Virus record (IMG/VR): IMGVR_UViG_3300042353_000254
Span: 1 to 32,079 of that record
Source: a virus
Direction: 5' to 3' (one strand)
Length of the DNA stretch: 32,079 nucleotides
The notes below the pieces were generated by a model that ran no database searches, was not told where the DNA came from, and worked only from the letters and a program-made list of their open reading frames with translations. Made by a program: the position numbers and the translations under genes. Positions 7,701-17,000 of the stretch are shown here, one piece after another; position 1 is the stretch's first letter; each line of letters begins with the position of its first letter.

Positions 7701-9369
7701 TTCGGTGGATGGGGGGTCATACCTTAGAGTGGGGATAGATCAACCGGATAGTGGGATCTCAAAAAACTCTTCTACAGGCCCGTGGGCACCGTTAGTAGAC
7801 CGTTGGTATAACCTGACAATGGTGTATACAAACATCCAAGCAAACTCTGACGCAATAAAACTGTACGTTGACGGAACGCTTGTCAGCTCCGGGCGGGCTT
7901 ATTCGGGGGCAGACCCGTCAAACATAACTGGAATATTTAGGAATAGCTCAGGAAATAATGCACTAAATATTGGGGCTAACACATTTACGGGGCAAGATAC
8001 GTCTCAGTATGTTCATTATAGCCAATCCATAATTGGATGGATCCCCGTCGTTAACGGATACGCCCGAGCATTAACAGCGCTTGAAATCCAAGACAGCTAC
8101 GCATATTACTCGCCACGGTTCACTAATCCTGCGCTACCAGCGGTGGTATCCCCAGCACTTGTCGGTACCCCCATTGCGTTGTACGACACCGCTATCACGG
8201 ACTACGGGCAGTATGGCGACTATGCCGTCGGAGATTCGTTGTTCTTACCCACGTTTGGCAACGGGTCTAATTCTTACACCTCTACTAGCGGGTTGGTCAA
8301 TCAGGTAGATTATCTCACCACGACGCCCGTGACGCTAACAGTATCGGGGGTTGACGCTAATGGCGTAATAACATACTCCACAATTTCGGCGACTTACCCC
8401 GCTGGTTTACCCCCAATGACGCCTATTGTTATAACGGGGACAAATACTGGTACTGGGAATCTGAGGGCAACGTACGTAAGCGGGAGCGTGTGGTGGACAG
8501 CGGGAGCCAATTATAGCTCTACGGCAAACACTACTTCCTCAACTATTTACCCCAACGGACCTAACGAACATTCTTTCCATTCTTCTTCGGCGGATTATAA
8601 CGGTGGTGGGTCAGTAGCATCCCCAATGAATTCCACCGCCGGGACACTAACGGGGCTTATTTTTACTGCGTATCCCAATACTAACCCATTAGCTTCTCTT
8701 AACTTTGGGACCTACGGGGCGTATTACGATAACAGCGCTGGGCTTCTACCGACAACACTGACCAGCGCGCGTCCGTTATATGTCACCTATGTGGGAGATT
8801 CGTCGCTTGCCATAGTCCCCGCAGAAAATCTTCGGACTATATTAACTACGCGCGCGTCGTTCTCTGTCAATGTGTGGTATTACCACACAGCGTTCCCAAC
8901 AAAGTACGGTTCGGTTATAGCGCAGTTATACGAAGGATCAGTCTACGCGCCAAGTGGGGGTAATTCCGACATCGGTATGTTTATCGGGAATAACACTGGG
9001 ACCGGTGGGACGAAAGACGACGAGATCCGCGCGGGCATATACAATAGAAGTATAGGTGCGTGGGCAGATACCCCGGTGGTAGTAGCGATGTTAAATGTCT
9101 GGTACAACTACACCATGACGTTTAATTCCGGTACGGGAATAATAACGTTCTACCGCAATAATGTTTCGTATGGTACTGCGTCTGTTACCGGTAGTATTAC
9201 GCAACCCAGCCCAGTTAATGTTATACACGTAACCCGAAATTGGCGTAATCAAGTTGACCCATCGGTAATGCCCGGCAAACTCGGCGCGCTCCAAATCTAC
9301 GACGTGGCATTAAACAGCACGCAGGTGACGCAGAACTGGGATCACTTTAAGACGCGGTACGGGTACTAG
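4750..9369 (+). CDS. Tail nozzle-like protein fused to two lectin-like (LamG) domains
   Basis: The protein has 1539 residues; AAAGGA (4735-4740) is 9 bases before ATG. Residues 1 to about 690 resemble phage tail/nozzle or DNA-stabilisation proteins in the broad style of P22 gp10. They carry the N-terminal motif PGINRDTTNYSQ, then RFLSGFPQKLGGW, and repeated Trp/Tyr beta-rich segments. Residues about 698-760 are a linker with TTNGADICVGAV and two GVE(S/A) repeats. Residues about 766-1125 and 1270-1539 each look like a concanavalin A/LamG-type lectin fold, with TFDVWVKF and SVNVWYYH strands and closing GYARALTALEI and LGALQIYDVALN motifs. The product is probably a virion tail protein with carbohydrate-binding arms. 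The N-terminal assignment is the weaker part. The lectin region is locally AT-richer than its flanks. Confidence 0.65.
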   Translation: MALKKLIFQPGINRDTTNYSQGSGSPDGQAGWYSANKIRFLSGFPQKLGGWKLYKTGVEFAGVVRTLFNWSKDAYNLLAVGTNTNVFVEYEGVYHNITPIRATFVSPDSDNCFSTVSDAVIAAHPTWIKVVFAPPVALNANAGDTVIFSGATTFAGIPIGTLNAAHIVLEDLGLLPYSANSFYIDVGLTPTAGLTGGGTAITVEFEVGIGGNVAYSGGGWGAPSWGGSVESPQLGWGDGSLTPIFLPIRIVYFDKFTNDLFFNYRYSGPNTALVSVPQSMYRWLFPDPFTFANRAESIADAAAAAGFSSADVPPEVTQILFDDNSNTLMAFGCNPYDVTPQPLDPLLIRWASQADYLNWTPSDDIGISTAGYLRIQSGSNILQAVSNAKEILVFTESSITSVQYTYSYPNLFSQTLISANISLFAPRAVTAINNTLYWMGRDKFYIYNGRAEALDCTLTLHVFDNLNFDQSDQCFAVHVEKYLEVWWFYCSGSSTVVNSYVVYKYDDNIWYYGNCDDGFVRTGWSSSPLRPFPQAAEPTVVDGVYTGTSRLYNQESGVDAGLLPMTSYIQSADIDLPESGEHFVLIKRIIPDLSFADSEGFAQVNFTVAPRNFPGSPYMTENQEGQLFPRRVDLQSTTVMNEFTEQVFVRARARQMAIAVSSDTLGTHWSLGAVRADVVPDGRRGIGTPPGILVFGRTTNGADICVGAVSTFYQGLTVEGVESLGQIGLVGDSGPLIPDLMVGGVEAFGGIGNVTAGSVVLPATPLLRLDADDPASYSGTGDIWYDISGNNYDTSLNSNTVFNSGGGAPAMQFANPLRQLASGTAIVGTAGVITCTALATPVYVGSMVRVSGAPSGSGAISGYINPTTYFVIPTTNGSTSFTLSTTLGGAAVTTTAGTTTGLTFNITSNSYARVPTAMIETLSVDTGVGTTVNTAYTFDVWVKFSDLSPFVQINTPAGNANFTNGAMILDSIASSQGFKLVRLGSVDGGSYLRVGIDQPDSGISKNSSTGPWAPLVDRWYNLTMVYTNIQANSDAIKLYVDGTLVSSGRAYSGADPSNITGIFRNSSGNNALNIGANTFTGQDTSQYVHYSQSIIGWIPVVNGYARALTALEIQDSYAYYSPRFTNPALPAVVSPALVGTPIALYDTAITDYGQYGDYAVGDSLFLPTFGNGSNSYTSTSGLVNQVDYLTTTPVTLTVSGVDANGVITYSTISATYPAGLPPMTPIVITGTNTGTGNLRATYVSGSVWWTAGANYSSTANTTSSTIYPNGPNEHSFHSSSADYNGGGSVASPMNSTAGTLTGLIFTAYPNTNPLASLNFGTYGAYYDNSAGLLPTTLTSARPLYVTYVGDSSLAIVPAENLRTILTTRASFSVNVWYYHTAFPTKYGSVIAQLYEGSVYAPSGGNSDIGMFIGNNTGTGGTKDDEIRAGIYNRSIGAWADTPVVVAMLNVWYNYTMTFNSGTGIITFYRNNVSYGTASVTGSITQPSPVNVIHVTRNWRNQVDPSVMPGKLGALQIYDVALNSTQVTQNWDHFKTRYGY

Positions 9370-9371
9370 CG

Positions 9372-9854
9372 ATGGCGTTTGACAACTACAGTTCCCCGAA
9401 CCTCCCGGCCCCGCCGCGTACTTACAGCCGGGACTATTTCATGCAGTTGGTGCGGGCGCTGGGGACGTTCTTCAAGATCTCGGATTCTCGCGCGGGGCTA
9501 ACCATAGACAGCATTACGACCACGATGCTCCGGTTACCCGTCGCGCAGTTTGTTGGAGTTAACGGGGCAAATAATAACGTCTCGTTAGCGTCCGCGAGCT
9601 TTATTCGGGTTGCCGGACCTACCGGGGCGTTCTCTCTTACGGGGATGTCCGGTGGCCTTGACGGTAGAGTGCTGGTTCTATTTAATTCAACGGTTCATAA
9701 TATGACGATTGCCAATGAAAGTGTCAGCAGCGTCGCCAATAATCGGGTTATCACGGGCACGGGCGCGGATATTGTGACCTCCGGGCAAGGGGCAGTCACA
9801 CTGCTCTACTCTATAAATGACCACAGGTGGATCGTCACTTCTCTCCAAGCGTAG
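9372..9854 (+). CDS. Small virion/tail protein
   Basis: The protein has 160 residues and begins two bases after the upstream stop. Residues 1-45 contain PAPPRTYSRDYFMQLVRALG. The remainder is beta-rich and ends in GTGADIVTSGQGAVTLLY plus a Trp-containing tail (RWIVTSLQA). A similar C-terminal pattern occurs at the end of many phage fibre or tail-surface proteins that I recall. Its position between the nozzle-like protein and the ejection proteins supports a structural role. The exact role is unknown. Confidence 0.6.
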   Translation: MAFDNYSSPNLPAPPRTYSRDYFMQLVRALGTFFKISDSRAGLTIDSITTTMLRLPVAQFVGVNGANNNVSLASASFIRVAGPTGAFSLTGMSGGLDGRVLVLFNSTVHNMTIANESVSSVANNRVITGTGADIVTSGQGAVTLLYSINDHRWIVTSLQA

Positions 9855-9865
9855 GATAAAAAATC

Positions 9866-11143
9866 ATGAGTCGAGCACGCAAGCACGATTACAAAGGCAT
9901 CGCGGCTCTAGGGCGCGGCGAAGACACCATGCTCGTGCACATGACCCCGCGCGAAGTCCAGAGCCTTCAAGATCTCGCCGCCGCTCACGGCGGCTCCCTC
10001 ACGGTTAACCCCGACACCGGCTACCCCGAAGCTGGGTGGTTGAGCAGTCTTCTTCCCATAGTCGCCGGTATTGGCGCGTCCATCCTGCTCCCCGGAATTG
10101 GGACTCTTGCTACCGCAGGACTTTCGGGGGCTACTAGCGCCTTGGCAACGGGGGTTGAGACCGGGTTTGACCTGAAAAAGATGGGTATCGCGGGGCTAAC
10201 CGGCGCAATAGCTGGAGGCTCCGCTAAAGCATTGGGGTCTGGACTACAAGCAGCCGCGAATCCAGCAGCGGGGGCGGTAGGAGCGGCGGCACCACTAAGC
10301 GCGGTGCCGGGAGCAGCAAGCGCAATCCCCTTGAATTTCGGGACTCCACTACAAGCAGCAGTAAATCCAGTAGCGGGATCCGCAAGCGCAATTCCTCTAA
10401 ATTTAGCAGCCGCGCCGGTTATACCCAACCCTACTGTGTTGGCGGAAGGAATATCCAACCCTACTGCGTTAGGGCGTTTAGGAAATATCGGAAAAGGGGT
10501 TGAAAACCTCTATAAAGCTAAGGATTTTTCCACTTACGGCGGGGTTGGCGGGGGCGGCGGCGCGAAACTGTTATCCAATACAGCGGGCACGTTTGGCCCC
10601 ATTGTAACGGCGGGTTTATCTGGGGAGCTAAGTGGCCCCATGAAAGATATGTCGCCTAAAAACAAGTCTCCCTACGAGCCTTACGTGGGGCCGTACTCGA
10701 TGCAGCGTCCGGGAGGTGGCCCCACCGAGGAAGAATTAGCCCAGTACTACGCCAGCAATAATACGGGCAACATCAACTATTTCCCCGGGCAGAACACGTT
10801 TACTTCCCCCAACGGTCCGACGTTCACGAGTTACGCAGAAGGTGGTATTGCGAGCCTCCCCGGTCCGCAGGAGTCTGCCCCCGGTGCTGTAGAGGGCATG
10901 TTGTCGGGTCCGGGTGACGGCATGAGTGACTCCATCCCCGCCAATATCGACGGTAAACAAGAAGCTCGGTTAGCTGACGGCGAGTTTGTTATCCCGGCGG
11001 ATGTGGTTTCTCACATCGGCAACGGGTCGTCAAAGTCCGGTTCCCAGCGGTTGTACGCGATGATGGACGCAATCCGAGAAGCAAGAACTGGTAACCCAGC
11101 CCAAGGCAAGCAGATCAACGCCAATGAGTTCTTACCCGCATGA
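9866..11143 (+). CDS. Putative internal virion/tail protein with hydrophobic Ala-Gly region
   Basis: The protein has 425 residues; AGGA (9853-9856) is 9 bases before ATG. A charged N-terminus contains MLVHMTPREVQSLQDLA. A long hydrophobic Ala/Gly stretch follows (about 53-110) that could insert in a membrane. The middle is low-complexity and contains internally repeated AIPLNF/AIPLNL segments (about residues 150-180). The C-terminal about 100 residues contain YAEGGIASLP, GPGDGMSDSIPA and LADGEFVIPADVVSHIGNG, a block I recall from many podovirus structural clusters. Genes downstream look like ejection proteins, so a role in the virion interior or DNA ejection is likely but inferred. It overlaps the next gene by ATGA. 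Confidence 0.6.
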   Translation: MSRARKHDYKGIAALGRGEDTMLVHMTPREVQSLQDLAAAHGGSLTVNPDTGYPEAGWLSSLLPIVAGIGASILLPGIGTLATAGLSGATSALATGVETGFDLKKMGIAGLTGAIAGGSAKALGSGLQAAANPAAGAVGAAAPLSAVPGAASAIPLNFGTPLQAAVNPVAGSASAIPLNLAAAPVIPNPTVLAEGISNPTALGRLGNIGKGVENLYKAKDFSTYGGVGGGGGAKLLSNTAGTFGPIVTAGLSGELSGPMKDMSPKNKSPYEPYVGPYSMQRPGGGPTEEELAQYYASNNTGNINYFPGQNTFTSPNGPTFTSYAEGGIASLPGPQESAPGAVEGMLSGPGDGMSDSIPANIDGKQEARLADGEFVIPADVVSHIGNGSSKSGSQRLYAMMDAIREARTGNPAQGKQINANEFLPA

Positions 11144-11577
11144 AAATGGCGCTAGTGCTCTATGACGACATAGACACTATCTGGGAGGAAGTGAGTCAAC
11201 ACCTACTCCCGGCAATCCAGTTTTCTAAAATGGATACGCTAGAAAACCTACGCAAGAATTTAAATATCGAAGGGCACGGGCTTTGGATTCTCTTTAACAA
11301 GAACCAAGATATTTTTGGTGCGGCGACTACCGCCCTTAGGGAATATCCAACCCGCAAAGTGCTCTTAATTGAATACCTAGGCACGCCCCCCGGTATCCTG
11401 AAGAAATATGCGTCCACCGTGATGGATATGTTTAAGAGCTACGCTTACGATACGGACTGCGATGTAATTGAACTGCAGGGGCGAAAAGGCTGGGGCAAGG
11501 CGCTCCACAAATACGGTGCGGTCGCAACCCGCTACATTTACGAAATGCCCCCGGGCAATAGCGGATTAAGGAGATAG
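11140..11577 (+). CDS. GNAT-like protein of the internal virion cluster
   Basis: The protein has 145 residues, and ATGA overlaps the preceding stop. The alpha/beta pattern, with GHGLWILFNKNQDIFGAAT, VLLIEYLG and ELQGRKGWGKALHKYG, resembles the acetyltransferase (GNAT) fold. The QGRKGWGKAL segment sits where the acetyl-CoA loop would be. Small GNAT-like proteins at this position in podovirus gene order have been compared with T7 gp13. Enzymatic activity is uncertain, and a purely structural or assembly role is possible. Confidence 0.55.
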   Translation: MKMALVLYDDIDTIWEEVSQHLLPAIQFSKMDTLENLRKNLNIEGHGLWILFNKNQDIFGAATTALREYPTRKVLLIEYLGTPPGILKKYASTVMDMFKSYAYDTDCDVIELQGRKGWGKALHKYGAVATRYIYEMPPGNSGLRR

Positions 11578-11580
11578 ACC

Positions 11581-12480
11581 ATGAGTGGTGGTAGCAGCGC
11601 CCCTTCTAAAACGAGTACGCAGGTCACGCAGAACACCATCGATCCTGCGATGATCCCGTACTTCACGAGTATAGCGAAACGTGCACAAGGTTTAGGCAAT
11701 ACCCCGTATGTCGGATACAAGGGGGAAAGCATTGCCGGGTTCAACCCAGCGGAAACCAAAGCGCAGCAGGACATCGCAGCCCTTACCAGCCCCGGCGAAT
11801 ACGATCAGGCGCAAGCCGGGTATCAACGCGGCATGGACTACAACCCGGGGATGTTCGGTGCCGCTGAAGCCGCGCAGTATATGTCGCCGTACCAAAGAAA
11901 CGTCACGGACATTGGCATTCGGGATTTAAACGAACAAGCCGCGCGCAGTATGGCCTTGGCGGGGATTAACTCCGCGCGCGGTGGCGGCTACGGTAGCAGC
12001 GGCAACGCAATTACGAACGCTATGACGGCGAGAACACTGAACCGTGATGTGGGCGATCTGTCTACTAAAGGTGCGCAAGCCGCGTATGACAACGCGCAGC
12101 AGCAGTATCAGCGCGACCGCGCCGCACGCGAGTACGCACAAACCCTAGGCCAGAATTCCGCTTCCGGATTAGCGTCGTTAGGCACCACTCGGCAGACTGC
12201 GGACCTTGCTAGGATTGGCGCGCAGAACGCGGCGGGTTCAGCGGCCCGCGACTTGCAGCAACGTCGCGACGACTTGCAGAAAGAAGAGTTCATCAATCAG
12301 CGGGACTACGCCAAGAACCAGCTCAACTTTGAGTCCGGTATTCTCCAAGGTTTGCCGCAAGGTTCGTTCGAGCAGCAGACGGGGTACAAGGTCCCGACGA
12401 ATACCGCAGGCCAATTGCTCGGGGCAGCGACGACAGCGGCAGGGTTGTATAACAACTCCAAAGGGACGGGCACGTCATGA
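11581..12480 (+). CDS. Putative DNA ejection/internal virion protein
   Basis: The protein has 299 residues, and a strong AAGGAG lies just upstream of ATG. It is rich in Ala, Gln, Arg and Gly, with a long predicted helical region (residues about 110-260) containing ARGGGYGSSGNA, AYDNAQQQYQRDRAAREYAQ and LQQRRDDLQKEEF. Ala/Gln-rich helical proteins of this size, set before larger Ala-rich proteins, are typical of podovirus ejection (internal core) proteins. It ends in an ATGA overlap with the next gene. The assignment rests on composition and gene order rather than a diagnostic motif. Confidence 0.58.
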   Translation: MSGGSSAPSKTSTQVTQNTIDPAMIPYFTSIAKRAQGLGNTPYVGYKGESIAGFNPAETKAQQDIAALTSPGEYDQAQAGYQRGMDYNPGMFGAAEAAQYMSPYQRNVTDIGIRDLNEQAARSMALAGINSARGGGYGSSGNAITNAMTARTLNRDVGDLSTKGAQAAYDNAQQQYQRDRAAREYAQTLGQNSASGLASLGTTRQTADLARIGAQNAAGSAARDLQQRRDDLQKEEFINQRDYAKNQLNFESGILQGLPQGSFEQQTGYKVPTNTAGQLLGAATTAAGLYNNSKGTGTS

Positions 12481-14075
12481 GCAGTTTAACCACCGGGCCG
12501 TTCCAGAATCTTAGCGCCACATGGGCGCGGCTTATGCAGCTAACGCCGCAGCAGATGGCTAATGCCAGCGCGCCGGACTATCTGAAAATTGCTGCCATAG
12601 ACGCACAGAATAATATCCGGCAGCAAGGGCAGCCCGCAGCAGGTCCAGCCGCGCCGCCCGTCGCTCAGCAAATCGTCGATAAGTCGGTAGGTGCGCCACC
12701 TGCGGGGCAGGCTATGCCCGCTCCTCAAGCCCCCACGCAGATGGCGGCGCGTGGTGGGTACATCCACGACTACGGTGTTGCAAGCCTCCCGTACGAGGCC
12801 AATTACGGGCACGGTGGGATTGTGTCGTTCGCCGAAGGTGGCGAGCCCGAAGCGAAAGCCGAAGATCCCGAGGGGTTCGTGCAGCAATTAAAGACGGCTA
12901 TTAATGAAAACCCCACTACCGCAAAAGTTATAGCGGGGGCAGGCACGCTGGCGTCGTTTAAGTTGCCGGGCTTAGTAGGAAAAGCGTGGGGATTACTTCC
13001 CCCAAAAGTGAAAAAAAATATCGTAGAGTACGCAAAAAAGGCGATTATCCCAAGCGCGGTAGTGGGCGCGGGGGTTGGGGCAGAAAGTTACTTAGCTAGC
13101 AGACTCAATGCTCCTGCGGCTGAACCCGTCGGAATTGCATCCGACACGGCATTAGCCGGTGAGCCCGTTGTTACAGGGGAATCCGAAGACCCCGGACTGG
13201 GGATAGCGGGGCTAGGCGGCGGGGCCCCTAATTTAGACCGCACTATGCTCCCCGAGTATGTGCCACGGGTCGTACCAAAAGCCCAGTCAGCGGAGCAGCT
13301 TCAGGCTGATCAAGACCGCGTCAACAATTTGTATGGCTTAGGTAAAGACTTCTACGAGCAAGAAAAAGCTCAGAACGAAGCAAAACTCTCTGCGTTGGAA
13401 GCCGAGCGTAAAGGCGTCTTTTCAGGACAGGGGCTGATGGATTTCGGCGCGGCGCTGTCGGCTCAAGAGGGATCTAATTTCCTTGATAATTTCTCCAAAG
13501 CCATACCCGCATACACCGGTGCAGTCAAAGAGGGGAATCAATACTCTCGCAGTCGCCAAGAGCTGCTAGATACTCGCGCAGATCTGTTGCGTGGACAGCA
13601 ACGCGGTGAGGCCCGTAGTGACGCCGCCAATACGTTGGCTGCGGAGAAAGCCTCGGCAGCAGAAGAGCGGGCCCTGAATGAAGCCAATAGAGTAGAGGCG
13701 TACAACGCAAAAGTGGCGCAGGTGGAACTAGACCAAAAAAGAGCAATAGCGCTTGCAGAACTTGCTAACAGCGCATTAGATCGTGGGTCTAGAGAAGCTA
13801 TAGCAACTATAGGGGCTGCGGTAAGAGCACAAGCGGGAGGCGGGCGAGGGTTAACTGCCAATCAACGGATAATTGCGTTCCAAAAGTATTCGGAGACTGC
13901 GGCTCCAGCCATTACAGCACTATTAGACGAAAAGAAAACTCCCAAGGCAGCCCAAGCTCCCTTGTTAAACGCGGCGCTAATGGAGGGGTTTAGAAAACTT
14001 TTAGACGAAACGGGTGTAAGCGTATCTCCAATCGGGACTTCTAGTAACGCGAGTGCAGGCGACGGGTTGGAGTAA
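12477..14075 (+). CDS. Putative internal virion/ejection protein
   Basis: The protein has 532 residues and overlaps the preceding stop by ATGA. The N-terminus begins with LTPQQMANASAPDYLKIAAI, then comes a Pro/Ala-rich region, then DYGVASLP and GGIVSFAEGG. This is the same small motif type as AEGGIASLP in the 9866-11143 protein. A hydrophobic stretch (about 150-200) may contact membrane. Residues about 275-440 form a long charged helix or coiled coil (AEQLQADQDRVNNLYGLG onward). This fits a DNA-ejection protein, but no catalytic motif is seen. Confidence 0.57.
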   Translation: MSSLTTGPFQNLSATWARLMQLTPQQMANASAPDYLKIAAIDAQNNIRQQGQPAAGPAAPPVAQQIVDKSVGAPPAGQAMPAPQAPTQMAARGGYIHDYGVASLPYEANYGHGGIVSFAEGGEPEAKAEDPEGFVQQLKTAINENPTTAKVIAGAGTLASFKLPGLVGKAWGLLPPKVKKNIVEYAKKAIIPSAVVGAGVGAESYLASRLNAPAAEPVGIASDTALAGEPVVTGESEDPGLGIAGLGGGAPNLDRTMLPEYVPRVVPKAQSAEQLQADQDRVNNLYGLGKDFYEQEKAQNEAKLSALEAERKGVFSGQGLMDFGAALSAQEGSNFLDNFSKAIPAYTGAVKEGNQYSRSRQELLDTRADLLRGQQRGEARSDAANTLAAEKASAAEERALNEANRVEAYNAKVAQVELDQKRAIALAELANSALDRGSREAIATIGAAVRAQAGGGRGLTANQRIIAFQKYSETAAPAITALLDEKKTPKAAQAPLLNAALMEGFRKLLDETGVSVSPIGTSSNASAGDGLE

Positions 14076-14081
14076 GGGAAC

Positions 14082-17000
14082 ATGCCGAATACATTTGAAG
14101 TACAAAGATATAACGGCAAGAAATACAAAGTTACGCTGCCGGGGGACGACGCGACAGAAGAAGACGCGAACGCCTATCTAGACAATAAGTACGGGGCGAA
14201 GCCCGTAGAAGAAATGTCCGCTATGGAGCGCATCCAGATGCTCCCGGATAAGCGGTCGTTTGGAGAGGCCCTTGGAGCAGGTGGGCTGCGGTCTCTTTCG
14301 CGCCTAAAGTCCACGGTCACGAACGTCTTACCGGCAATGTTGGACGACGCCATCGGGCGCAAGGACCTTGCAGAAAACAGGCTCATAAACGCGCGGTACG
14401 CGGAAGCCCAGCTCCAACGGGAGAACCCCTCGGAGTTTCGGTCGTTATCGGATGTTAAGGGTTTGGGGGACGTCTCGAATTTCCTAGCCGAGAACTTTGG
14501 TGAGCAGGGCGCGAACATCGCGTTGACGGTAGCCACCGGCGGGCTTGGGGCTTTAGTAGGTCGAGGGATGGCCGCTAGGGGATTAGCTTCCCGAACAGCG
14601 GTAGGAGGAACCGGAGCCGCTGCTCAGAACCTAGATCGGGTGGCGTTGCAAAGAGCGCAGAACGCTGCCGATTTTAACTACGCCAGAAATCCTCCGCCCT
14701 CATTCGTAGGGCCTGTTAGAGCCCCATTTCCGCCGGGGAGGTCGCCTGTTGCTGCTACACCCGAGGCGATTGCGGCGGCTAGGAACCGGCTCGTCACTAA
14801 CACCCTACTCCCACAAGCAAAACGCGCAGGCGCTGCGGCAGGTGCTGGTGTCGGCGTAGCCCTTGGGTCGTTCGCGCAAACCGCCCCGGAAGTTTACGAA
14901 GGTGTGTACGAAAAGACGGGCAAGCTGTCGCTACCCGCAGCGATTATTGGTGGCGGCGTTAACGCGGCGTTAGAGGCGGTCGTGCCCACCGCTGTACTAA
15001 GTGCGTTTAAGAAGACTCCGGGCTTGCAGGCGGCGGTTGCCCAAACCCTGCTCCGTAATTCGGGAATGACTCCGGGGCTTGTGAAGACCGTCGGCAAGAC
15101 CGTGTTTAAGACCGCTGTGAAAGAAGGTGTTACTGAGGGCGCGCAAGAATCCGTAAACATCGCAGCAGAGCGGATTGTCGGAGAGAACTCCGAGGCTCTT
15201 ACGTCCGAAGATTTTAATCGCGTCTTCGAGGCATCGGTACGCGGAGCCGCTGCGGGTGGTCCGTTCGGCGTTGTCGAGGGGGTTGGGAAATACTCAGAGA
15301 CCCGTGCAGAGGGCGACCGTCAGCTTTCAGCGACGCAAGATCGCGAGGCACGTATTGCCAAGAACCAGCAAATCATCCAGACCCGCAAAGACCTTGCAGA
15401 AGCCCGCGCGGCGGTAAGGATTTCTAGCGGAGATCCCGTGGCAGACGCGGAAGCGGCTAAGAAAGTTACGGACCTGCAGAGCCAGTTGGATGGGCTTCTC
15501 AACATCCCAGTCGCAGCGTCTGCACCTGCTGCGGGCACGGCCGCCGCAAGTAAGGTAAAGGACATCCTAACAGCGGCGGGGATCAGTATGTCCAAGGGCA
15601 ATAAGTCTGGCATCCCGAATGCCCTTAGGTATGAAAAACCCATCACGGCGGCCAATGCGCAGGCCATGCGGGACTTCCTGCAGTCTAAGATAGACGACCC
15701 GGCTACTGATGCAGAAACCAAGGCTAAAATACAGAATCAGTTAGATACGAATGAGGCACTTCAGCCACGGACTGATGTCGCTATTAGTAAAGACATTGAG
15801 GCGCAAACCAAGGTTGTTGCAGATAAGCAAGCGAACATGGCGGCCATCAATAATCCACGGTATACGGCAGATCAGACTTTATTAGCCCAAGAGAACAACA
15901 AGCTAAAAACTCTACAAGATGAGCTGACGTACTACAACGCTGATGACGCTGGCAAGATAACCATTGACCAGAATAATTTGCGGGAACAGATAAGCAACCC
16001 CGGAGATTTGTACCAGTACGTCCACGCGGCCAAAACCCCACAAGGCGGCGGGCTAAGAAAGAAAGAGCTTCAAGAATTGGGCGCGCAATTCGGTGGTGAA
16101 ACCACGAACGAACACCCCGACCTAGTGCGGCAGATTGTCCAACGTAAGCTAGACGTACTGAAAAAGAAACCCCCGGGTGTCGCTGCCAACACCAAGGAAA
16201 TTACACGGCTAGGGGCAATCCTAGACCTACCGGAATTCAGCGAGGCTTTTGCCGAACTGAAGGCTAGGGCCCGTACCGCTGGGCCTGCCCCAACTCCCGG
16301 CCCTGCGCCAGTAGTGGAAGAACCCGCGCCAGTAGTGGAAGAACCCGCGCCAGTAGTGGAAGAACCCGCGCCAGTAGTGGAAGAACCCGCGCCCGTAGTG
16401 GAAGAACCCGTAGCGGCTGCGCCCGTGGAAGAACCCGTAGCGGCTGCGCCCGTGGAAGCGCCCGTAGCGGCTGCGCCCGTGGAAGCGCCCGTAGTGGCTG
16501 CGCCCGTGGAAGCGCCCGTAGCGGCTGCGCCCGTGGAAGAACCCGCATTTGAAGGTTTTATTGACCCTGACGAGGACTTAATAGCCTCGGAACGCAAATT
16601 AGACCTAGCGAATAGACGGAAGAAAAAATTAAACGCATTTAGCGACGATGTAAACGAGTCTCTATCCGGCCAATCCGATGGTGATGATTATTTAATGCGG
16701 TCGCCGCCTCCAGTAGGTTACGCAGCGGGGACGTCAGCCCACACCCGCGCTGTGGCGGAGCAGATAAACGTCAAGCTTGGAAGTAACATATTTGATACCT
16801 CTAAATCTACCGAATATTTTGTTCATTCGGTATACGGGGGAAAGATATTTGTAGGTACCCGCGCGGCGTTTAAAACGTTCTACGGGAAAGAAGATTTAAA
16901 TCTAGAGGGTGTAAGTGGGATAGCCGCAGGAAACCGCCAAGGGAGATCTGGTGGTGGCGAGTGGATAGCCGCCGTGTTTTCCGATGGGGTTTCCGTTGAC

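Noticed and set aside
9750-9790. GTGADIV in the 9372-9854 protein considered as another copy of the TTNGADI repeat
   Set aside because: The similarity is limited to a few residues and the surrounding pattern fits a different C-terminal fibre domain.
16070-16597. Antisense frames of Thr/Gly/Ala or Leu/Arg/Pro repeats opposite the giant protein
   Set aside because: They result from the Pro/Glu/Val repeat on the coding strand.
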